5,279 nt of DNA from Candidatus Helarchaeota archaeon (GTDB lineage: Archaea; Asgardarchaeota; Lokiarchaeia; Helarchaeales; JABXJV01), in contig JABXJV010000003.1 of assembly GCA_013375355.1 (NCBI GenBank), forward strand, positions 1 to 5,279, given 5' to 3'. Positions 1 to 5,203 of this stretch are shown piece after piece; the stretch's first letter is position 1; each line of letters opens with the position of its first letter. The notes beneath the pieces were generated by a model. The model did not search any database. It worked only from the letters and a program-made list of their open reading frames with translations, and was not told where the DNA came from. Made by a program: the position numbers and the translations under genes.

Positions 1-97
1 ATAGTAACTTTTTTATAAATTTGTTATACATCTATAAATTATCCTTTCTAATTGTAGATTTTTAAAACTTTATTATAATTATTTTAAGGATTTTTAT

Positions 98-208
98 ATT
101 GGAAGTGACATCCTCCAAGAAGAAAACACATCAAAAATGATTCAGACTATTTCTAAAATTGTTCACGGGGACATGGGCGCAGAGGAAATAGTTAAATATT
201 TAAATTAG
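98..208 (+). pseudogene. Orphan C-terminal gene remnant, possibly NDP-sugar 2-epimerase-like
   Basis: The frame ending at TAG 206-208 reads with good amino-acid variety from about position 98 (IGSDILQEENTSK, then MIQTISKIVHGD, then GAEEIVKYLN). Local G+C is higher than in the flanking AT-rich DNA. The pattern Gly-x-x-Ile-Leu, an amphipathic Ile/Lys helix, a Gly-Asp turn and a final AEEIVKYL is reminiscent of the C-terminus of UDP-GlcNAc 2-epimerases (WecB type) and of some glycosyltransferases; this is recalled by eye only. The frame is closed by TAA at 35-37, and residues encoded by 38-97 are low-complexity (Tyr/Asn/Phe/Leu). No normal start fits: the only in-frame ATG is at 137. I infer a decayed or recombined 3' end of a gene whose body is gone. 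A small peptide begun at a rare ATT (98, with AAGGA 7 nt upstream) is possible but less likely. Confidence 0.3.
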
Positions 209-216
209 TAACACAG

Positions 217-229
217 CTTTGGCAAATTT
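217..229 (+). repeat. Left arm of 13-bp inverted repeat (CTTTGGCAAATTT)
   Basis: CTTTGGCAAATTT is the exact reverse complement of 453-465. The two arms bound a 249-bp interval with the palindromic element 317-406 near its centre. This could be the terminal inverted repeat of a small non-autonomous element. No matching target-site duplication is visible next to the arms and no transposase is present, so the mobile-element reading is inference. Confidence 0.5.
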
Positions 230-316
230 TGAAATACCCAGTAATTATTAGATAATGTGATGAAATTCTAATCTTGCTAAAATGGACTAAAACACAATAT
301 AATGTTCCCCTACTAT

Positions 317-406
317 GTCATTCCGAACTTGTTTCGGAATCTATTATTTGTTTGTTTTAGATGCTGCCACGAAGTGGTCACTTTGTGAAAATAAATTCAG
401 CATGAC
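317..406. repeat. Palindromic dispersed-repeat-like element (GTCAT...ATGAC)
   Basis: The ends GTCAT (317-321) and ATGAC (402-406) are complementary. Inside, TTCCGAA (321-327) pairs with TTCGGAA (333-339); ATCT (339-342) pairs with AGAT (359-362); TGCTG (362-366) pairs with CAGCA (398-402). Within this last arm lie two small hairpins in tandem, CCAC-GAA-GTGG (367-377) and TCAC-TTT-GTGA (378-388). The left half matches, from memory, the widespread bacterial intergenic repeat of the form GTCATTCCG...CGGAATCT, whose partner half ends in TTCAGCATGAC. The element is therefore probably one copy of a REP/MITE-like family in this genome. It may fold as RNA or DNA, but a function is not shown. Confidence 0.65.
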
Positions 407-452
407 GGGTAAGTAATATTAATGTGAAAATATGATTTATTATGTATATTAT

Positions 453-465
453 AAATTTGCCAAAG
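453..465 (-). repeat. Right arm of 13-bp inverted repeat (AAATTTGCCAAAG)
   Basis: AAATTTGCCAAAG is the exact reverse complement of 217-229. It lies 29 nt before the TPR start codon, so if both arms are transcribed they could also form a long-range stem in the leader of that mRNA. No target-site duplication is visible outside the arm. Confidence 0.5.
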
Positions 466-494
466 TTATGAAATAAGAATAAAAGAAAGCGAAA

Positions 495-2105
495 ATGATT
501 AATAAAATAAAAAAGTCGATTCTTGGTATAAAATTCTTATTGGGCTTTGTGATTTTAATTCTGATATTATTTGGGGAAAGCTTTGTATATAAACATGAAA
601 TTTCTGATGGTTTGTATGCAGGTGAAAATAATTCGTATAATTCAAGAGCAATGGAACATTATGTAGAGGGTATAATATATGACATGAAAGAGGAATATGC
701 AGCAGCGATTTTGGAATATCAGGATGCGGTAAGATATGACCCCAATGTGCCCATTTTTTACCTTTCTTTGGCAGAAGATTATTACTATCTGAGGAAAGAT
801 GAACGTGCTATGTTAATGTTTGAAAAATACTTACAGTTAAAACCAGATGACTACGATGTTGGAAGAACTTTACTTATGAAACTTTATCTCCCAAGAGGAA
901 AATATCAAAAAGCAGAAAAACTGGTCGAAAGTATGCTGAAGAATATAGGTCAAATTACACCCCTAAAATTACTCCTCACAGATTTATATTTAAGAAACAA
1001 AAATATTGATAAGGCAGTGCTGAATAGTTCCTACTATTTAGGTAATCCATCAGTAAATCCAAATGTATATAAGCATATTGCTGATTCTTTTATAAAAACT
1101 AAAAACACAGATGTTGGTATTGCTGTGTTCGAAAGGTTTTTGGACAAATTTAAAGACAATGATAAATTGTATTATGGTCTTGGTTTATTGTATCTTGCTG
1201 AAAAGGATACTTCTCGAGTTATTGAATTGTATGAGAAGGGGATAAAACTAAATAAAGATACGAAATATATAAAGGAGGAATTGTGTGATTTATATATAAG
1301 TATGAATAATTTAGAGAAGGCAAAAGCATTATTTGATGATGTAGGTACAGAGTCAAAAATAAAAATAGCCGATGCCTATTTTCTTGCTCGAAAAGATGAA
1401 GAAGCAGAATCTATGTTTGATAGAATTAAAAACGAAACTGAAGATATATTACTTTATTTCAGGTTAGGTGAAATAAAATATAATAATAAAAAATATCAAG
1501 AGGCAGTTAAAAATTTCCTGAAAGCAGTAGAAATTGACTCATCAGTATCTGAAACGTATTTCAGACTTGCTTTGTCTTATTTTCGATTAAAAAGATACGA
1601 TCAAGCTTTAGAGTCTGTAAATAACGGGCTTAGGATAAATCCGGAAGAATTAAGATTTTTAAATTTGAAAGCCGATATAGTTTATAATATGGGTGACTTC
1701 CATAAAACAGAAGCGATTTATGATGAAATATTTAAAATTGACCCTGAATACGACATCGCATTAAATAATTACAGTTATATTCTTGCTGAAAGGGGGGAAA
1801 AACTGGATAAAGCACTTGAAATGTCCAAGAGAGCAGTGAAGAAGAAACCAAGAAACGGTTCTTACCTTGATACTCTCGGTTGGATTTATTATAAACTCAA
1901 TCAATATGAAGAGGCTTTGAAATATATGAAAGAAGCAGCTGATATAACCGAGAAGGAATCAGAGCCCCATCCAGTAATATTAGAACATCTCGGTGATATT
2001 TATTTAAAACTCGGTGATATAAAAAATGCCAAATATTATTGGAAAAAGGCTTTAGAAATTGATAAAGATAATAAAAATCTGTTAAAGAAAATAGAGGAAA
2101 ATTAA
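495..2105 (+). CDS. Membrane-anchored tetratricopeptide repeat (TPR) protein
   Basis: The 536-residue product has a basic N-terminus (MINKIKK), one hydrophobic segment at about residues 9-27 and no lipobox cysteine, so it is probably an uncleaved signal anchor with a large extracytoplasmic domain. From about residue 50 to the end it is a nearly continuous solenoid of about 14 TPR-like units. Good examples are EEYAAAILEYQDAVRYDPN (~68-86), KKYQEAVKNFLKAVEIDSS (~333-351) and KRYDQALESVNNGLRINPE. The C-terminal units (~420-530) carry the pattern NNYSYILAERG, then LDTLGWIYYKLNQYEEAL, then ILEHLGDIYLKLGD. This is typical of the TPR proteins found next to lolB-like genes. TPR solenoids bind other proteins; the partner is unknown. 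It has its own terminator at 2175-2198, then a DUF4292/LolB-like lipoprotein gene. The start is the first ATG of the frame, with only a weak purine stretch (AAAGAAAG) before it. Fold certain, role inferred. Confidence 0.9.
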   Translation: MINKIKKSILGIKFLLGFVILILILFGESFVYKHEISDGLYAGENNSYNSRAMEHYVEGIIYDMKEEYAAAILEYQDAVRYDPNVPIFYLSLAEDYYYLRKDERAMLMFEKYLQLKPDDYDVGRTLLMKLYLPRGKYQKAEKLVESMLKNIGQITPLKLLLTDLYLRNKNIDKAVLNSSYYLGNPSVNPNVYKHIADSFIKTKNTDVGIAVFERFLDKFKDNDKLYYGLGLLYLAEKDTSRVIELYEKGIKLNKDTKYIKEELCDLYISMNNLEKAKALFDDVGTESKIKIADAYFLARKDEEAESMFDRIKNETEDILLYFRLGEIKYNNKKYQEAVKNFLKAVEIDSSVSETYFRLALSYFRLKRYDQALESVNNGLRINPEELRFLNLKADIVYNMGDFHKTEAIYDEIFKIDPEYDIALNNYSYILAERGEKLDKALEMSKRAVKKKPRNGSYLDTLGWIYYKLNQYEEALKYMKEAADITEKESEPHPVILEHLGDIYLKLGDIKNAKYYWKKALEIDKDNKNLLKKIEEN

Positions 2106-2174
2106 AGATAAGTTCCTTAGACAATAAAGGGAAAGGACAAGTTTTAATTAGATAAAGTAGAATAAAACAATTAT

Positions 2175-2198
2175 AAGGGAATTAAATTCCCTTTTTTT
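2175..2198 (+). terminator. Rho-independent terminator after the TPR gene
   Basis: AAGGGAATT (2175-2183) is the exact complement of AATTCCCTT (2185-2193), and a run of seven T (2192-2198) follows at once. In practice the stem would be AAGGGAA/TTCCCTT with a 5-nt loop. Only three G:C pairs make it moderate in strength, so read-through is possible. It begins 70 nt after the TPR stop and ends 3 nt before the first possible ATG of the next gene, which argues that the lipoprotein gene needs its own promoter or depends on read-through. Confidence 0.7.
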
Positions 2199-2203
2199 AT
2201 AAT
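2198..2203 (+). promoter_or_regulatory. Candidate -10 box (TATAAT) overlapping the first ATG of the lipoprotein gene
   Basis: A perfect TATAAT lies directly behind the terminator T-run and shares bases with the ATG at 2202. Transcription would begin near 2210, leaving about 30 nt before the in-frame ATG at 2241. No good -35 hexamer is seen: 16-18 bp upstream falls in the terminator stem. In such AT-rich DNA a TATAAT can occur by chance, so this is only a candidate. If real, the true start codon must be 2241. Confidence 0.3.
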
Positions 2204-3029
2204 GAATTATAAAATTTCTACTTTTAGTCAGAATAAGGAAATGAACATCACTACAAAAATATTCATTTTTATGATATATTTATTTTTGATTCTGGTTTCA
2301 AACTGCGCAGTAAAATTAAAAGAAATCGATTTTCGGAATAGAGAATTTTCTGTTGAAGAATTTAAAAAAGAATTGTCCTATAACTCAAGGATGTTAAAAA
2401 CATTTATCGGAAAGGGAATAATATATTTTGAATCAAAAGAATATTCAGAAAGAACGAACGCAGAAATTTATATTAAATTTCCAGATTCGATAATGGTAAA
2501 GTTGGAGGGTCCATTTGGTCTCGATTTAGCATATATTTTCTTTAGTGAAAGTGAATTAAAGTATTATAATATTAGAGAAAATTTAAAATATATTGGAGAG
2601 TATAATAGTGAAAAATTAAAAAAATTATTAGGGACAAAATTGAAATTTGTTGAGATCCTTGAACTACTGGGAGGAAGATTTAATCCATATATTATCCCTC
2701 ATAATGAAACGACCCAAGTTTTAGAGAGAAAAGAGGAGTATATTATCATTTCTGAAGTAGATTATGGATTTGAAGAGTATTTTATCGACAAAAAAATATG
2801 GCAGATTAATAAATATATTAGATTAGATAAAAATAAAGATATTATTTTGGAAAAAAGGTTTGATAAATTTAAAAGAAGTTTAAACTTTTTTATTCCAAGA
2901 GTTATAAGATATACTATGCCAGATGAAAGAATAACTCTAATTTACAAAAGTATTAAATTAAATAAAGGGATAGATTCTTCAAAGTTTAAGATAAATATAC
3001 CAGAAGGTGTAAAAGAACTTATCATTTGA
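2202..3029 (+). CDS. DUF4292/LolB-like outer-membrane lipoprotein
   Basis: The 275-residue frame has a hydrophobic stretch (residues 20-33) ending in VSNC, with Cys35 as the likely lipidated residue; Asn at -1 is unusual. Starting at Met14 (2241) gives a compact 21-residue lipoprotein signal, MNITTKIFIFMIYLFLILVSN, better than the 34-residue one from 2202. However, AAGGAA (2235-2240) abuts that ATG, too close for a good ribosome site. The body matches the DUF4292 pattern: GKGIIYFES (~71-79), a strand with AEIYIKFPDSIMVKLEGPFGLDLAYIFF (~87-114), a YYN segment, and a late KFKINIPEGV. That family is related to LolA/LolB, whose half-barrel carries lipoproteins to or into the outer membrane. Here it follows a TPR gene, as lolB does in Pseudomonas. 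Very Lys/Ile/Tyr-rich with extreme AT use (10 G+C in 2821-2880). Family likely; lipoprotein-transfer role inferred. Confidence 0.75.
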   Translation: MNYKISTFSQNKEMNITTKIFIFMIYLFLILVSNCAVKLKEIDFRNREFSVEEFKKELSYNSRMLKTFIGKGIIYFESKEYSERTNAEIYIKFPDSIMVKLEGPFGLDLAYIFFSESELKYYNIRENLKYIGEYNSEKLKKLLGTKLKFVEILELLGGRFNPYIIPHNETTQVLERKEEYIIISEVDYGFEEYFIDKKIWQINKYIRLDKNKDIILEKRFDKFKRSLNFFIPRVIRYTMPDERITLIYKSIKLNKGIDSSKFKINIPEGVKELII

Positions 3030-3076
3030 AAATTGCTTAGATTAGATAATTACAGGAACAATAAAATAAAAATAAA

Positions 3077-3105
3077 TTGATTAAAATAATATAAATTATT
3101 ATATT
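3077..3105 (+). promoter_or_regulatory. Candidate sigma70-like promoter for the UDP-xylose gene
   Basis: TTGATT (3077-3082; four of six with TTGACA) and TATATT (3100-3105; five of six with TATAAT) are separated by 17 bp. Predicted transcription start is near 3112, giving a leader of about 40 nt that includes the Shine-Dalgarno at 3135-3141. The setting is a 52-bp stretch of only A and T, where -10-like words are frequent; TATAAT also occurs at 3115-3120 without a -35. The correct spacing and the only G in the area being in the -35 box favour the call modestly. If the organism uses a Bacteroidota-type sigma factor, this consensus would not apply. Confidence 0.35.
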
Positions 3106-3131
3106 TAAAATATATATAATATTATTTAATA
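3080..3131. other. 52-bp uninterrupted A/T tract
   Basis: No G or C occurs between the G at 3079 and the G at 3132; 3061-3150 has only 5 G+C in 90. It contains a 9-bp inverted repeat AAATAATAT (3084-3092) / ATATTATTT (3119-3127). This is the most AT-rich part of the window and lies just before the uxs gene. It could be easily melted promoter DNA, an UP-like element or a site for an AT-binding nucleoid protein; none of these is shown. Confidence 0.7.
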
Positions 3132-3134
3132 GTT

Positions 3135-3141
3135 AAAAGGA
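3135..3141 (+). promoter_or_regulatory. Shine-Dalgarno site of the UDP-xylose gene
   Basis: AAAAGGA ends 9 nt before the ATG at 3151. It is the only well-placed ribosome binding site in the window and fixes the start of this gene. Confidence 0.55.
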
Positions 3142-3150
3142 TATAGATAA

Positions 3151-4083
3151 ATGAGAGTATTGATAACAGGTGGGTCAGGATTTATAGGTTCCCATTTGTG
3201 TGATTATTTTTTAGAAAAGGGCCATGAAGTAATCTGTATGGATAATCTCCTTACTGGAAGGATAGACAATATTACACATCTTATGGGTAATCGTAACTTT
3301 GAGTTTGTTTATTACAATATAACGAATTATATATTTGTTGATGGTCCTCTGGATTGGATACTTCATTTTGCTTCACCAGCCAGTCCAAATGACTATCTTG
3401 AGTATCCTATTCAGACATTAAAAGTTGGTGCCCTTGGGACACATAAGGCACTTGGCCTGGCAAAAGCAAAAAATGCCCGTTTTCTACTTGCATCTACGTC
3501 GGAGGTTTATGGGGACCCGTTGATACATCCACAAAGTGAAGAATACTGGGGGAATGTAAATCCTATTGGTCCGAGGGGAGTGTATGACGAGGCAAAACGG
3601 TTTGCGGAGGCTATAACGTATGCGTATCACAGGTATCATAAAATTGATATCAGGATTGCAAGAATATTCAATACCTTTGGTCCGAGGATGAAAGCAGATG
3701 ATGGGAGAGTTGTGCCTACTTTTATAAATCAGGCATTAAAGAGAGAGCCAATTACTATTTATGGAGATGGAAGCCAGACGAGAAGCTTTTGTTATATATC
3801 CGACCTTGTAGAAGGGATATATAAATTGATTCACACTAATGAGGTAGTCGTTGTAAATCTCGGCAGTCAGAACGAGATGACTGTCATTGATTTTGCGAAA
3901 CTTTTAATGAGATTGATGAATGTTGATTGTGAAATAGTTTATAAGGAACTTCCTGTAGATGACCCGCATATAAGACAGCCAGATATATCTCTTGCAAAGA
4001 AAACTCTCGACTGGGAACCTAAAGTCTCTCTGGAAGATGGATTAAAAAAGACTATTGAGTATTTTAGAAATCAAATGAAGTAG
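3151..4083 (+). CDS. uxs: UDP-glucuronate decarboxylase (UDP-xylose synthase)
   Basis: A soluble short-chain dehydrogenase/reductase of 310 residues, the full length of the UXS catalytic domain and lacking the membrane stem of animal forms. It oxidises UDP-glucuronate with bound NAD+, loses CO2 and reduces the 4-keto intermediate to UDP-xylose. Visible motifs: Rossmann GGSGFIG (7-13), Asp31 for the NAD ribose, HFASPASP (72-79), TSEVYGDP with Thr116 and Glu118, catalytic Tyr145-x-x-x-Lys149 in [16 protein letters not shown] (170-180), GDGSQTRSF (205-213), and Arg275 in HIRQPD. The stretch [12 protein letters not shown]...NPIGPRG is diagnostic of UXS rather than dTDP-glucose dehydratase. The related decarboxylase domain of ArnA stops at the 4-keto sugar, so that product cannot be fully excluded. 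It lies 66 bp before a polyprenyl-phosphate glycosyltransferase gene. G+C is higher than in its neighbours (30/60 in 3541-3600). Its substrate enzyme, UDP-glucose dehydrogenase, is not in the window. Confidence 0.95.
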   Translation: MRVLITGGSGFIGSHLCDYFLEKGHEVICMDNLLTGRIDNITHLMGNRNFEFVYYNITNYIFVDGPLDWILHFASPASPNDYLEYPIQTLKVGALGTHKALGLAKAKNARFLLASTSEVYGDPLIHPQSEEYWGNVNPIGPRGVYDEAKRFAEAITYAYHRYHKIDIRIARIFNTFGPRMKADDGRVVPTFINQALKREPITIYGDGSQTRSFCYISDLVEGIYKLIHTNEVVVVNLGSQNEMTVIDFAKLLMRLMNVDCEIVYKELPVDDPHIRQPDISLAKKTLDWEPKVSLEDGLKKTIEYFRNQMK

Positions 4084-4109
4084 TCCTTTTTATCAATTGA
4101 TAAAAAGGA
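4084..4109. repeat. Perfect 26-bp palindrome directly after the uxs stop codon
   Basis: The 13-nt arm TCCTTTTTATCAA (4084-4096) is followed at once by its exact complement TTGATAAAAAGGA (4097-4109). It starts on the base after the TAG of uxs. As RNA it would make a long stem with few G:C pairs (CC/GG at the base, C/G near the tip), but no T-run follows on either strand, so it is not a standard rho-independent terminator. It could damp read-through, protect the mRNA 3' end, or be a dimeric protein site controlling the glycosyltransferase gene 41 nt on. Confidence 0.7.
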
Positions 4110-4149
4110 AGATAAAAGATTTATGATATTAGTTAGTTAAAATTTTTAT

Positions 4150-5094
4150 ATGGAAAATAAATATAATAGACTTGATTACAGTGTAATAGTTCCTCTTTTG
4201 AATGAGGAGGAATCATTGCCTGAATTGTATCAAAAGCTGTCCGAGGAGATATCCAGGCTCAGTGAGAAATATGAGTTAATTTTTATAGATGACGGCTCAA
4301 CCGATAATTCATATAATGTTCTTAAATCAATAAGAAATAAAGATGATAAAGTAAGAGTATTCCAGCTTCAGAAGAATTATGGTAAATCAGCAGCACTTGA
4401 TTTGGGATTTTCTGAGGCAGAGGGGGATATTGTTATAACAATAGATGCAGACCTTCAGGATGATCCTTGTGAGATTCCTAAACTCGTCTCAAAATTAAAT
4501 GAGGGTTACGACATTGTTTCTGGCTGGAAAAAGAATCGAAAAGACCCAATAAATAAGACAATACCATCAAGGATTTTTAATTTTGTTACTTCAATTTTGA
4601 CTGGAATAAAGATTCACGATTTTAACTGTGGACTTAAGTGTTTCAGAAAAATTGTAGTGAAAAATATAAAAGTTTATGGTGAACTGCACAGATATATACC
4701 TGCCCTTGCGGCTTTTGAAGGATTCAAGGTGGATGAGGTTGAGGTAGTACATCATCCCAGAAGATTCGGGAAATCTAAATATGGCGCATCCAGATTCTTC
4801 TATGGATTCTTTGACCTAATCACTGTAATGTTCGTTGCCAAATATACTCACAGGCCACTCCATTTATTTGGTATAGTTGGATTTTTGTTTTTTACTTCAG
4901 GTTTCGGGATTAATTTATATCTTACTATAAGATGGTTTCAGGGACACGGAATTGGAAACAGACCACTCCTTTTTTTAGGAATTCTTCTTATTATTCTGGG
5001 AATTCAGTTTATTTCAATCGGTCTTTTGGGAGAAATGATTGTTAATTTCAGTAAAATTGAAAAGAAAAGTTATAAAATCAGAGATAAAAATTAA
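4150..5094 (+). CDS. Family 2 glycosyltransferase, DPM1/GtrB/ArnC type (polyprenyl-phosphate sugar transferase)
   Basis: A 314-residue membrane enzyme of the group that moves a sugar from a nucleotide donor to a polyprenyl phosphate on the cytoplasmic face. The GT-A domain spans ~10-230: YSVIVPLLNEEESL (10-23), FIDDGSTDNS (45-54), the metal-binding DxD in DADLQDDP (Asp99, Asp101), DFNCGLKCFRK (157-167), and RRFGKSKYG (204-212), typical of this group. Two transmembrane helices follow, ~238-260 and ~272-294, ending LLGEMI and a charged tail; this two-helix layout fits GtrB and ArnC. The sugar donor cannot be read from the sequence: glucose, a pentose or a modified sugar are all possible. UDP-xylose synthase 66 bp upstream makes a pentose donor a reasonable guess. 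No Shine-Dalgarno precedes the ATG (AATTTTTAT), but the domain begins right at the N-terminus, so the start is sound. No terminator is seen behind it. Confidence 0.92.
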   Translation: MENKYNRLDYSVIVPLLNEEESLPELYQKLSEEISRLSEKYELIFIDDGSTDNSYNVLKSIRNKDDKVRVFQLQKNYGKSAALDLGFSEAEGDIVITIDADLQDDPCEIPKLVSKLNEGYDIVSGWKKNRKDPINKTIPSRIFNFVTSILTGIKIHDFNCGLKCFRKIVVKNIKVYGELHRYIPALAAFEGFKVDEVEVVHHPRRFGKSKYGASRFFYGFFDLITVMFVAKYTHRPLHLFGIVGFLFFTSGFGINLYLTIRWFQGHGIGNRPLLFLGILLIILGIQFISIGLLGEMIVNFSKIEKKSYKIRDKN

Positions 5095-5203
5095 TTCCGC
5101 TAAATATGAATTATCTTTTTTCTTTTCTATTTAAATAAAATAAGAATAGCCTATATGTTAAAAAATTGAAAAGAAATTCATTTTAAGAGACTTTTTGTAG
5201 AAT

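Larger units (their letters stand above)
209..494. other. Gene-free repeat-bearing block upstream of the TPR gene
   Basis: These 286 bases between the remnant stop codon and the TPR start hold no reading frame I would call. They contain a perfect 13-bp inverted repeat near the two ends (217-229 and 453-465) and a palindromic repeat element in the middle (317-406). The promoter of the TPR gene must lie in or upstream of this block. TATATT at 445-450 is the nearest -10-like hexamer, but no -35 partner stands at a proper distance, so I do not call a promoter. The base before the TPR start is A-rich with no clear Shine-Dalgarno sequence. Confidence 0.6.

Noticed and set aside
38..97. Upstream extension of the remnant frame
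   Set aside because: The translation is Tyr/Asn/Phe/Leu low-complexity, typical of random AT-rich DNA, and it has no start codon.
452..459. TAAATTTG, a match to the Bacteroidota -7 promoter motif TAnnTTTG
   Set aside because: It overlaps the right inverted-repeat arm and no TTG -33 element stands at the needed distance (427-435 is AAAATATGA).
1989..2020. 11-bp direct repeat CTCGGTGATAT, twice
   Set aside because: It encodes the repeated Leu-Gly-Asp-Ile of the last TPR unit, so protein repeat structure explains it.
1897..2124. 75-codon open frame on the - strand
   Set aside because: It lies almost wholly antisense to the TPR gene, has no family signal or ribosome site, and its terminator-side start is in the spacer; it is a shadow frame.
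5053..5176. 15-bp direct repeat AAAATTGAAAAGAAA at 5053-5067 and 5162-5176
   Set aside because: Purine-rich low-complexity sequence; one copy is coding (KIEKK) and no attachment-site or element boundary is seen around the other.
5095..5203. Possible terminator or promoter after the glycosyltransferase
   Set aside because: T-rich and A-rich tracts are present, but the only inverted repeat found (CTATT/AATAG near 5127-5151) is 5 bp without G:C strength, and no -35/-10 pair is convincing.
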